From positions 230,639,501 through 230,703,500 of the forward strand of contig NC_091245.1 in the NCBI RefSeq assembly GCF_042477335.2: a DNA stretch of 64,000 nucleotides, given 5' to 3'. Positions within the stretch are counted from its first letter, which is position 1. Every line of letters begins with the position of its first letter. This DNA is from Ovis canadensis. Taxonomy: Eukaryota; Chordata; Mammalia; Artiodactyla; Bovidae. This document shows, in pieces, positions 26,201 through 39,886 of this stretch. Position numbers and translations under genes: made by a program. The notes beneath the pieces are model-generated. The model searched no databases. It saw nothing but the letters and a program-made list of their open reading frames with translations, and had not been told where the DNA came from.

Positions 26201-29200
26201 GGGTCAGATTCAGACATGACTTAGCAACTGAACAACAACAATCTGAATGAGAATAAAGGGGCACAAAAATTTTGATAACAAAATCAAACAAAAGGATTGT
26301 GTTAAACCTCCAGATGACAGAGCTCCTTTGCAGTCAGTGAGGCTTTTTTCTTGTAGCAGCGAGTGCTTATATAAAGAAAGTTTCAAAGAATCTGGTCCTC
26401 ATATAAGCTGTGTGTGTCCAGGTACATGGGAGGGACCATAGTCTGTAGGGAGTGCAAATGGCAATAATAAAGTCATGATAACTTGTCAAAGATGATGCGC
26501 CAATGAAAAATCATTTCTAGAAGTTCTTTTAATTAAACATTTGGCTGTCCACTGTAACCATTTTTAAATATAAAATGCCAGCCCTGTGGCCTTTTTCTCC
26601 CCATCTCCCACCCTTCTGCAGTAGCTCTGACAATTGAATTCTCACTGGTGATAATAATAAAATTCATAAGACAGAGTAGAGCTAGTTATGCCTCCAGCAA
26701 GATGTCAAATTTCACTTGCACAAAATTAATTGCACCTAATTAAACTGGGGTCATTGGCATTACCGTAAAGTGAGGCTATTTATTAGACAAAGAAAATTTC
26801 ACAAATATCAATTTGCTGTCCTTTCAGGTTTGTAAAAGAGAAGAATTGCTTACATAATTAAATTTGTTTTGCCATTTTAATAGTATTAGTCCTCAAAAGA
26901 TCCTCTTCAAATTTTCCTTTACTTTTGAAATTGTGTAATATTTTAGAATACTGGAGGTAATTCTTGGAGGAGGGCATAAAAAATAATAAGAGTTTTCTGC
27001 AGAGTACCCAATGACTTTTCAAATAGTATATTAAAAAAAAGAATTTGTAAACTATCATTTGCAATGGCATGTACCTTGGAATTACTCATATGAAGGAAAT
27101 TCTATGCAAATTAATAGTGTGCTTGTGTGAGATTAATATGAAGTTTAAAAGATATGTCACACGTTATAAATAGGTTGCTGGAGTATGTACCTATTACTTA
27201 AGGAAAGCAAATTTCACTGCATTAGAACAGGACAACCTCTTCTCACCCATGCTGGGTATATAAGACCACTGTGCTTACTTCTAGGAATTTATGTAAACAT
27301 TATTACTGTCAGAGACCAAAGGATGATTTACTTTACTGGCAAAATGATGCTGCTTTGACCTGTGATTCCATGGCAGATTATATATTCAGATTCTCAATTC
27401 TGAGAATTCAAAGCTCCTATGAATCCAGTTTCTTTAAAGGTGCTCTGCTGCTGCTGCTGCTAAGTCACTTCAGTCGTGTCCGACTCTGTGCGACCCCATA
27501 GATGGCAGCCCACCAGGCTCCCCCATCCCTAGGATTCTCCAGGCAAGAACACTGGAGTGGGTTGCCATTTCCTTCTCCAATGTATGAAAGTGAAAAGTGA
27601 AAGTGAAGTCACTCAGTTGTGTCCGACCCTCAGCAACCCCATGGACTACGGTCCATTAGGCTCCTCCATCCATGGGATTTTCCAGGCAAGAGTACTGGAG
27701 TGGGGTGCCATTGTCTTCTCCAAAAGGTGCTCTAGATCACTGTTATCTGTCCCACTAATACAACTCTCTGGGCTATATAGTGCCTCCCTTCTCTCCCTCC
27801 CCTCCACCTGGCCCAAACACAAAAGAAGGTGGTGAGTTATTTTATTGGTCTTGTCTCAGTCATTCACCAATAAACCTGCAAGAACAAGAAAGAAATGCAT
27901 TTTGATTTGGGGATGTTAGAATGGCTGAGACAAGTAAACAGTAATCATTATTCAAACCAGCATCTCAAAAACTCTCTGGGGAACTTCTGTTTTTCATAAT
28001 CTTCACACTGCATGGAGAGAGGGGTATATAACCTTTTCTAGGTTACAACATCCCACTGCATATTTTATGAAATAGACTACATTAAATTGTAATTATATTT
28101 ATATGCGTGTAAATAAAATCTGAGCTTCCCTGTTGGCTCAGTGGTAAAGAATCCACCTGCCAATACAGGAGCCTTGGGTTGGATACCCACAGAAGATCGG
28201 GAAGATCCCCTGGAGAAGGAAATGGCAATCCACTCCAATATTTTTGCCTGAGAAATTCCATGGACAGAGGAGTCTGGTGGACTATAGCCCATGAGCTAGA
28301 GATGGCTTAGCTACTAAGCAACAACAACAACAACAACAACAAATAAAATCTATCTAGGGTAAGGGAAGAAGAAGAGCAGGGGTCAGATTTATTTTGTGTC
28401 TACTCTGAGAAAAGGAGAATGGAAAAGGCAGAAATAGCTTCCTCTACAATGTCCAAACAGGGTGTCCTGTTTGAAAGATGAAAGATTTCCTAGATGTCTA
28501 TTACTAATGACCACTTTGTCTTGTATTTTCATAGCAGCCAAGCCAGTTTCCATTCCTTTGATATTAATAACATTATGGTATGTAAACTTAGAATCCAAAA
28601 TATAATGCTGATTCAAAATTAATTTGGTCAATGAGAAAAATTTTATAGCAAATTATACTAGTCATAAGAGAAAATGAATATTTTTTGAGAACATGAGTAA
28701 TTTCTTAGAAAGCTTATTTCAAAAATAGGTAATTCGTTTTCCTCATTTCCTTTTAAGCTTTTAGCGGAAGCATTTTCAAATAGAAAAAACCGACAAAGGT
28801 CATACGAGCTCCATTTGAAAAGGCTGATTATGTGTGGATTAGCAAATTTGGAAGAAAAATATGGCACTTCCTGTACTTGCCACCTTTCAGTATAAGTCAA
28901 ATTTAATTACTTGAGTTATGAAGCAATATCAAAAATTCTTTTGCTGCAGTATTGGGCATGAAACGTCTTTATGGGATTATAGTAAGCCTAGCTTACGTTT
29001 AATAACTTGTCATTCTTTTAAAAAGTGCTTTAGGAGATAGCACCAATTAGAAAAATTCAGTGGGGCTGAAACCCAAAGGCCAACTGAGAAGGACTTACAT
29101 TTGCAGTAGCAGCTTCATAAGCACGTCTTCCCAAGGGACCTTCATGCCACTTCACAATTTCTCACATAATAAGTATGAAGTTAATTTTTACAGGTAGTCA

Positions 29201-32200
29201 CACACCCTTTAAAATGCATACATAGAACTCTATTATTTTGCCAAAGGATCCTACTTAACCAGGTAAGCCCTGCCTTAAAAGAAAGCTTAGCACTTCAAAA
29301 ACCCGTTGCTTGGTCAATTAATTTTAAGTCCTCAGCATCATTTAGAATTGAGTACTGAGCTCCGTAAAGTAGTAAATTCATCTAATATTTACCTGGTTTT
29401 GATTATTTAACTAATTCAGCACATGTGCTTAGGCACATTTTCGAGTGCCACATCCTGACCTCAGAGTTCTAACATCCATTAAGTACTTCTGTAACGAAGA
29501 GGTAAGGTATTTCCAGCTTAATGAAGAATTTCAGGAACTGTAATACATTAGAACATTAATTCTAATAGAGATGAAGAATATGGGTTACACAATTGCAACT
29601 GAACATCTCCTCAGGCTTTTCTCCTACAGTATTACTGAGCAAAGGGAATGGCAGTCAGTCTTTGCAGACTTAAAATTTACAGGGATAAAGTGATATTTCT
29701 TAGAAACATTAAGTATCACTATTAACCATCATCCAAAAAGTCATCATGTTCTCAGAGAGGATGATCTCATCCCAGGATGAAAACATCTGAAAGAACAGGA
29801 TATAAATAATCTTCCTTATGGCGAGTCAACAAGGGTAGCTTGTTCCGAGCTCCTGTGAAGTACATACGTGTTTAGAGAGCTGTGCCTCCAAAGGGCGTGG
29901 ATGACTCACTGATTCTCAAATGATGCTCTGCTAGAAGAGTGTCAGGTGGGCTCTGAGGGTTTACAGGGGAGGGGTGGTGAGGGGCAGAGAGGGTGGAATA
30001 GAGGGGCACTGAACGGAAGTGGTGGGGGAGGCATATTCTGGGCAGGGTTATCCCAACCCCTCTCCTTCAGTCCTCCTGAACCAGAGGTTAGCTTTGTTTT
30101 ACACACATGGTTTCAGCACACAATTTTATCTGCAAAGATATTTCTTCTATTAAAAATAATGAAAACCTTTTGGGACTTCCCTGGCAGTCCTGTAGGTTAA
30201 GACTTCGCCTTCCAGTGGGTAAGGGGGCAAATTAGATTCCTGGTCAGGGAGATCTCACATGTCTCATGGCCAAAAAACCAAAACACAAAACAGAAACAAT
30301 ATTGTAACAAATTAAATAAAACCTTTAAAAATGGTCCAGATCAAAAAAAATCTTCAAAAGATAATGAAAATCTTTATGAGACATCTAGTTACAAATGGCA
30401 TATGGAACACAGGTATTTATCTACTCTCACTTCTGAAATCCTGCTGTTAGGGAAAGCACACTGACTGAAACCGCCCACCCTAGCCAGGCACCATAGTAAC
30501 CATTTGCATGAGTTGTTTTATGACAGGAGATCCTGGTAAGGAATACGGAACTAATAAGCCACCACCAACCGGAAGAGTTCAGGAAAGGTCTAAAGGAGAC
30601 ACCGCGTGTCCGTCCACTTCCCAGAATCCCTCTCGCTACCGTCCATCTTGGCTGAGCGATGCATGCGCCACCAGGAAAGACTCTGAATTAGAGTGATTGG
30701 CCAAAGACCACCCAGAAACTAATTCCATCACCATAAAACCCGAGACTGCGAGCCATGCGGCAGAGCAGTTCTCCTGGGTTCCCTTACCCTACTGCTCTCC
30801 ACCTGGGTGCCCTTTCCCAATAAAGTCTCTTGCTTTGTCAGCACATGTGTCTCCTCGGACAATTCATTTCCGAGCGTTAGACAAGAGCCCAGTTTCGGGC
30901 CCTGGAAGGGGTCTGCCTTCCTGAAACACTACTAAAATAATATAAAAGGAAGAAAGAAAGGTATAAACCTACAGGGATGAAGAAAATGGAAAAGGAGACA
31001 ATGGCACACAAGAGAGTTAGGGAAAAAACAAAACACAGATGGATGAGCGGCGTCTGACTTTATTTCAATTTGCTACATGCCTGCAGGGGTGGCTGGTGGA
31101 GGAAGCAAGTGCATTTTCACGGCAGGATCCTGGAAATGCTCAGGTACATCTGAAGCTGGGAGAGTGGGGTAGACTGTATGTGGAGGAAGATTGATTAAGC
31201 AACTGAAAGAAAAATCTGGACCTTCTAACTTGCCCTGTCTACCGGTGGTCTGGCAGAATGAGAAAGTATACTACCCAGAGTGGCTGAATCAGAGGAGTTC
31301 CAGGCTGGGGCTCCCTCAGGCACAGCTGAGGCGGCAATGAAAGGCCTTATTGAAATCACGGGAATTAAGTAAATGACGAATCGTCGACCATTAGCCTGCT
31401 CGAGTCTTACTAGCAGCCAGGCTTAAAATTCCTTAGGACGAAGTTGGAGAGGTTGTCTCTGGGTAACTTACAGCCCAAGAGAAAAGAGATTTAGATACTT
31501 TAAATTGGATTCATCCTAACAAAATAGTTGTGTTTTCACCTGACCATTCTAAACTGAAGTTTGTGCGTGCGTGCTAGGTCACTTCAGTTGTGTCCATCTC
31601 TTTGCAACCCTGTGGACTGTAGCCCACCAGGCTCCTATGGGATTCTCCAGGGTGAGAATACTGATGTGGGTTGCCATTTCCTTCTCCAGGGGATCTTTCT
31701 GACTCAGAGATGGAACCGGTGTCTCTTACATCTCCTGCATTGGCAGGCAGGTTCTTTACTACCAGCACCACCTGGGAAGCCCAAAGTGAAGTTCATCATT
31801 CATTAATTCAGTAACTATTCAGTGACTGACTATTAGACACTATCTAATAGTTATGACGGTGAACAAAACAAAGATCTGCTCTCTTGAGGTTAATATTTTA
31901 GTACTAGAGAAAGACAAAGAACAAGTTAAAAGCATATTTAATACAATGTCAGGTAATGATAAGGGTCACAAAGAAAAACGAATCAGGGTAAGAGGCTGGG
32001 TGTTCACTTTCCAACTGGGTGATCAAGGCATGTCTCTGAGAAATCAGGATATGGCTAATAGGCCCTAACCAGAGAGTTTAGTGTTAGGGCTTGGAGCTAA
32101 CAGCTCTTAAAGAGTTTTATACCTAATTATTAACAAAAATGAAAACAAACAAAAAAATAAACTCAGAAGAAAAATCGTGGGCCTACAGAAATCAGAAGAA

Positions 32201-35200
32201 AACATTTTGAACAATTTAACTAAAATTAATACCTTTAGTGAATAAATCCACACACATATGGACACCTTATCTTTGACAAAGGAGGCAAGAATATACAATG
32301 GAGTAAAGACAATCTCTTTAACAAGTGGTGCTGGGAAAACTGGTCAACCACTTGTAAAAGAATGAAACTAGATCACTTCCTAACACCGCACACAAAAATA
32401 AACTCAAAATGGATTAAAGATCTAAATGTAAGATCAGAAACTATAAAACTCCTAGAGGAGAACATAGGCAAAACACTCTCAGACATAAATCACAGCAGGA
32501 TCCTCTATGATCCACCTCCCAGAATTCTGGAAATAAAAGCAAAAATAAACAAATGGGATCTAATTAAAATTAAAAGCTTCTGCACAACAAAGGAAAATAT
32601 AAGCAAGGTGAAAAGACAGCCTTCTGAATGGGAGAAAATAATAGCAAATGAAGCAACTGACAAACAACTAATCTCAAAAATATGCAAGCAACTTCTGCAG
32701 CTCAATTCCAGAAAAATAAACGACCCAATCAAAAAATGGGCCAAAGAACTAAATAGACATTTCTCCAAAGAAGACATACGGATGGCTAACAAACACATGA
32801 AAAGATGCTCAACATCACTCATTATTAGAGAAATGCAAATCAAAACCACAATGAGGTACCACTTCACACCAGTCAGAATGGCTGCGATCCAAAAATCTGC
32901 AAGCAATAAATGCTGGAGAGGGTGTGGAGAAAAGGGAACCCTCCTATACTGTTGGTGGGAATGCAAACTAGTACAGCCACTATGGAGAACAGTGTGGAGA
33001 TTCCTTAAAAAATTGCAAATAGAACTACCTTATGACCCAGCAATCCTACTTCTGGGCATACACACCGAGGAAACCAGAATTGAAAGAGACACATGTACCC
33101 CAATGTTCATCGCAGCACTGTTTATAATAGCCAGGACATGGAAACAACCTAGATGTTCATCAGCAGATGAATGGATAAGAAAGCTGTGGTACATATACAC
33201 AATGGAGTATTACTCAGCCGTAAAAAAGAATTCATTTGAATCAGTTCTGATGAGATGGATGAAACTGGAGCCGATTATACAGAGTGAAGTAAGCCAGAAA
33301 GAAAAACACCAATACAGTATACTAACACGTATATATGGAATTTAGGGAGATGGCAATGACGACCCTGTATGCAAGACAGGGAAAGAGACACAGATGTGTA
33401 TAACGGACCTTTGGACTCAGAGGGAGACGGAGAGGGTGGGATGATTTGGGAGAATGACATTCTAACATGTATACTATCATGTAAGAATTGAATCGCCAGT
33501 CTATGTCTGACGCAGGATGCAGCATGCTTGGGGCTGGTGCATGGGGATGACCCAGAGAGATGTTATGGGGAGGGAGGTGGGAGGGGGGTTCATGTTTGGG
33601 AACACATGTAAGAATTAAAGATATTAAAATTAAAAAAAATAAAAAAATAAAAATAAAATTAATACCTTTAGTGAAATGAGAAAGCATGATGTGAAAAATT
33701 TTGAAAACATAAACAAAATGGATAACTTCTTTAAAAATACAACTTACCAGAACTGACTTAAGAAATAAAAAGTATGTACAATCTTAAAATCACTTAAAAA
33801 ACGGAAGCAGTTAAATCAAACGTACAAAGTAGGCACCAGGCCCAGAGGGTTATACAGGTGAGAAACAGCTCATTCCAATATTATGTACAATGAAAACAGC
33901 ATAAAGAATCCAACAGAAATTTGAACATAAGGCCCAAATAGACATACCACAGAAAATAAAACAAAGAGAGTTAATAAGCATGATGAAATACCATTGAATA
34001 CATATGCAGTTAAAAAATATAAAAGAAATTAGCAATATTGAGTGTTAGAAAGGCTATGGATCTATAGGATCTTTGAACTACTGCTGGTAGGAGTGTAACT
34101 TGTGCAATTGTTTTGGAGAACAGTTTGGCATTATTTTCTAAGTAGGAATATTCCTGTATTTTCCTAGGAATTCCACTCCTAGGAATGTACCAAGAGAACT
34201 TGCACACAGATGGCAGAAGACATGCACAGGGATGTTTAGAAGCAGCACTATTTATAAGAGCAAAACCTTTGGAACAACTTTTGAAGCAAGCCAATGCCTT
34301 TCATCAGAAGAGTGGCTCCATGAATTGGGATGCATTCACACAGTGGAATGTAACAGGGCACGCCAACTATGGACTGGCAAAGGGAAAAATGGGGCAATTA
34401 AAATTTCAGAATAAAAAATAAAATTTCTTAAGTAATCATAGCTTACTACATGGCTCAAAGTGAATAATATACAATCTTAATAATGTAAAATCAAACAGTT
34501 ATTTTACCCCAAATTCTGAAAAAATTACAGGGGGAGGATGGGGGGATATATAGATATGTCTGTGGGAGGGCTGTAAAAGAGAGTTAAACCCCAGCTTTCT
34601 GTTATTTGGTAGTCAAAAGATGGCTTAAAAGTAAAAGCTAAGAAGATCAGCATTTTATTCAGAGACATAAACACCAGCAATAGCTAAGGAGTTAAACACT
34701 ATTATTTCTGGAGAGTGAGCTAGGATAGACAGGGATAGGAGCAAGGACTGTTACTTTTATTTTGTGTTGTTATTATATACTCTGTAGTTAATTCTACTTT
34801 ACTTTTAAAGCCATGTAACACACACACACACTTTGATTCTGAAACCCAGACCTCCTCCCATTTGGACCAGATGGATATGACATGGCTGAGCAGAGAGATG
34901 GGATTTCTAAAAGAAAACTTTTGGGGGCTTTGGGGAAAGAATAGTAACAGAGATCTAGAAGACCATCTATGGAGTCTACTCTCCTCATTTTACAAAAACG
35001 AGGAAACTGAGGTATGGTAAAACTAAGTACATTGTTCAAGTCTCAGAGTTAGAAGCTGACTAGGATGAGCCCTCAGATGTCCAGGTTCCTAGGCCAGAGT
35101 CCTCCTGCCACTTCCCACTGGGAGGGGAAAGAGGTGCTTCTACAGCAAAGGCGAAGGCTTCCAGCTCTGAAATGACATATGAAGAGATCGAGGGAATCCT

Positions 35201-38200
35201 CTGAGCCTGTGCTGGCCCCACACCCACCGAGGAGGACATGCCTGAACACTGCGTGGCCAGGTCTCAGCTCCTGACTCCAGGCACTAACCCACTGGCAGTA
35301 ACTCCTTATATGCACACATACAGAAGTATGAGGCTTACTGAAAGCCAGATAAAATAGATACCAAAGTGTCTAATTCTGGACCTCATAGGAAGGAAAGAGT
35401 GGAAATTAACTGGCTGAACAAATGCATGAATGCTATTATTTGTCTCCCATACTTGGTTTATCATGGTAAGAATACCTAGTATTTATACAGGGGATATCTG
35501 CTCTTAAGAGAGTCCAAAGGAAGAGAGATATTTTGACAAGAAACAGATATCTGGGGAGGGATCAAGAGAATGCTGATGCATCTTCAGTTACTACCATCTT
35601 TTAAAAACAGTGTTCTATGTGCTTTCACCACTTGGAATACCTGTACTCGTAACAGTTAATTTTGCAAATTGTCCATACCCTCTCGAACAAAGTGTGACCT
35701 ATGGACTGGCAGAGGAATATCAGCTGGGAGCTTGTAGGAAATACAGAATCTTAAGCCCCACCCAGACCTACTGAATCAGAATCAGCATTTTAACAAAATC
35801 CCCAAGTGACACATTTGCACATTAAAGTTTGAGAAGCTCTGGTCTACAGTCCTATTTTCTAGGTAGAATTATAATTTTAACATATTTTCATTAGAATTAG
35901 AAGCTATGAAACAACATGGGTTTGAACTGCTCAGATCCAGTTACAGAAGACTTTTTTCAATAGCTTGCAGTAAATGTTCAATGATCAAAGTGGGAATTGT
36001 ATTTCTCAGTTACCAGTATTCATTGTTATCAAATGCATCAGAGGGGTGAGTCTGGATGTTTTGGGATTGCTTAATGGCAAATCTGGTGGTCTGCCACACG
36101 TTCCAAACATCAGTCAGCTTGCTTAAGAGTGTAGCTTGATTTCCCCATCACAAAGTAAAATCAGTATTGTGTCTAAAAATGAAATATAGAAATCTGATCT
36201 CAAATGGGCCCCAAATCCCCAAAATTAAAACCCAAAAAACCAACCCAACAAACAGGTGGGGAGAGATCTGTCTAGCACACAAATAAAGGTGGTAGTGTTA
36301 TGGGGGAAAAATACTCAAGGATTTAAAGGATATCTCATTAAACATACAGTCAGATGACAAAATCCATTAGGTACATATAAAAAAAAAAAATCAACTCAAA
36401 ACAGCACTCACCGGGAGGAAAGGCTTGGCTTCCCGCTTTTGCTACAGCTGGTATAAATTCCTGGGCCATCATCAAAGAAGCTTCCCAGTGCCAACTTCTG
36501 TCGGATAGATTCCCTCTCATTTTTCTGTGCCTAAAATTTCAGGAAAATAAAACATGCCGATAAGCAGGCACATACATCACAACCAGAGGCAATCTAACTG
36601 CTAGGTCTCTTAGAACTGTAATATTAGACAAAAACAAAATAAAACAGGCCACAGCACAAGAGCATTTGAATTAATAAGAGCTGAAATGCAATCCGTCATT
36701 CCTGACTCCGAGTCTGTGAGTTAATTTCAGTTCTTCAGAGCCCATTACGATCACTAGTCTAGGAAATCACCCTCATGGTACTAAATGGTAGTCATCAGGA
36801 TGGAACTACAGCTGACTCTTGAACAACATGGGTTTGAACTGCTCAGATCCAGTTACAGAAGACTTTTTTCAATAGTAAATACTATAGTACTTCACGATCC
36901 ATGACTCGTTGAATCTGTGAACCGCACACAGGCATGGCTGACTATAAGTTACAGGCAGATTCTCTACTGTCCTGAGGGTTGATACCCCTAACCCCTTGTT
37001 AAAGGGTCACCTGTAGATTATTTGGTGCTTTCATCTTTCTTCTTACCTGCTAGATATGACAAGAGTAAGAGAGTAAAGGACAAGCACTTTGTCCTAAATC
37101 AAATCGCTTTTATCTTAAATGAGGGCTCATGTCTTTTGCCTTCTTTACATGGTCCCTTTCAGGCCACTTTCTCTTTGGCAGGAACATTAATTCATTCAAC
37201 TGACAGGCACCAAGCCTCTATGAGAGGCAGGAGCCATACTGTGACGCTGGAAGCACGGCTCAGGATGGATAGACAGAGCCTCTGCCCCTACCCAGCTTAC
37301 AGTCTTGGTGGGGACATTTGTTTTTGTTCAATATCCTGATCTCACCGGGTTTAGAATGTGAGAAATCCTAACACAGTGCTTGGAATAGCTGGAGGATTCT
37401 CACTGGACCCATCTGTTTCATATTTTGAAGGGAGGTCAGGTCCATGTGCATAGGAACAGAATTTGGTAAACTACACTACTGGGATAATTTGGATATGTTT
37501 ACAACCCTTGGTTTCCCATAAAAGTCCCATAAAAACTCACCATGCTGAACTTCTAAACCCTTTAAACAACAGGAGAGGAGATTAGACATGATTTCCTTAG
37601 TTAAAAACAAACCCACAAAAAACAAATATAATGAGTTGGATATCCTGGGGTGAGAATGAGATTTAGGTTTTCTGTTTTTGTGGGGTGAGGGGGGCTGTGA
37701 GAAGCACCATTTTAAGTTTTGAGCAGGGAGCTGAAGACGATGCTGACCAAATTATATTACACAACACAACTCAGGTGATGGGGTGTGGCCACAGAACACC
37801 CCATCACCCTGATTCTCCCAGGAGGAGGTCCTGGAGCCACATTTGCTGCCACCAGTACCCACAAGTCACAGAGGAAGCTCTGATCCACCATCTGAGCATC
37901 ACTGTCACAGTAACGACATGTACAACCTATCATAAGGGCAGGCTGAAAAATGGCTTCATTTCATCCCCAAGTGAAGGGCAATATACTATAGGCTACGGAG
38001 GCTATTGACATGGTAATTACCAGTCACATGTAGCTATTTACGTTCAAATTTAAAATTGATTCAAATAAAAAATTCAGTTTCTCCAGTCATACTACTGCAT
38101 TTCAAGAGCTCCAGAGCCACAGGTGGCTCTAGCAGATACCATATTGGAAGCTCAGAATAAAATATACGACAGCGCAGCCCCGCTAAGACAGCGTTAGCTT

Positions 38201-39827
38201 CAACAGTCTGCATCAGAATTTCCTGTAGAGACTTAAAAATGCACATTCCCATCGCTTCTGAGCCGTCTGGCTAAGATCAAGTGTAAAATACACACTCCTA
38301 GTCTCTAGCACCGGATATTTAGTTTCAGTAGGCTTTCCTTCTAGTTCAAGGAAAGCTCATCTTTATTTTCCTTTTCTCTAACATTTAAAAATTCTTGGAC
38401 ACTATAACCATTCTTTCAACTTTCATATTTAGCAATTATATTTAAATCTATCCATCTACTCAGATATCTTCCTATTTTGTCACGTATCCATGGAATTGTG
38501 TCATACTAGCAGCTATAGAGTGTGTGTGTGTGTGTGTGTCATACTAGCAGCTATAGAGTGTGTGTGTGTGTGCATGTGTGTGTGTGTGTCATACTAGCAG
38601 CTATAGAGTGTGCGTGTGTGTGTGTGTGTCATACTAGCAGCTATAGTGTGTGTGTGTGTGTGTGTGTGTGATACTAGCAGCTATAGAGTGTGTGTGTGTG
38701 CGCGTGCGTGTGTGTGTGTCACACTAGCAGCTATAGAGTGTGTGTGTGTGAGACACAGCCACAAGATGAAGAATTCTTCGCACAGCTACAGATGTGATGC
38801 TGATCTCATCTGATTACTGGGCTAGTATAGCACTGAGCCCTGAGAAGGTAACCACAAGGCTGTAAAGGGAAGTAAAGAATGCTCTTAATTTCACTAACCA
38901 CTTGCAACTGTATTTTTGGAAACCTTAGTTAAAGCAACCCACCCTTCCAAATATGCGGGGCTGGTACTTAACTGGTGATCGTCCTGCCAAAATAGAACCA
39001 CACTTGACATCTTTACTTAAAACAAATTCATTTCAAAATCCCAAAATCTACTATGCAGATTTAACATAATCAGTGAACTTATTTCTGAATCCATGTAACA
39101 GACAAGAGAGATTATTACCTAATGTCCTCTACAGTCAGAAAACTGTTGAGTGGAATGAAATATCCAAATATAAAATTGGTAGATCATAAATGAGTGTTAA
39201 TGATCAATATTGTCCAACATTATCCTGGGGTCTGGAAGAAGTTGTCTTTACAGAAAACACCTATCCCGGGTGTAAAGGTGTTAATATACCCTTGATTCCA
39301 TGTCTGTCTCTCCTGATTTACTTGGTATGTTAAAGTGATAGATAGTAGAGAAGGTCTTAAAAATATTCTTATCCATGTTAATTCCAATTTTAATACCAGA
39401 ATACTTAATAACTGTTTAAAAAGGTCTGTTTTATAAATGGGTAAAGAACTTGTGGTACATTTATACAAAGAAATATTACTCAGCCATAAAAAGGAACAAA
39501 TTTGAGTCAGTTGCAGTGAGGTGGATGAACCTAGAGCCTCTTATACAGAGTGAATTCAGAAAAAGAAAAACAAGTATTGTATATTAATGCATATATATGG
39601 AATCTAGATAAATGCTACTGATAAACCTAGTAGAGAACACACTTGTGGACACAGTAGGGGAAGATGAGGGTGGGATGAATTGAGGAAGTAGCATTGATAC
39701 ACACACACACACACATACTATCATGTGTAAAGTAGTGGAAAGTTGCTAAATAACACAGGGAGCCCAGGCAGGCACTCTGTGATAACCTAGACGGGTGGCA
39801 TGGGGGAGGGGAGGGAGGTTCAGGAGG

Positions 39828-39886
<59 letters not shown>

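Noticed and set aside
32505..32966. 153-codon frame opposite to the L1 ORF2 fragment
   Set aside because: Shadow of the L1 coding frame on the other strand.
38502..38752. CRISPR-like array (repeats with variable spacers)
   Set aside because: The spacers are TG microsatellite of varying length, not unique sequences, and the host is a mammal.
38610..38813. Cys/Val-rich repeat peptide resembling a metal-binding protein
   Set aside because: It is the (TG)n minisatellite read in frame.
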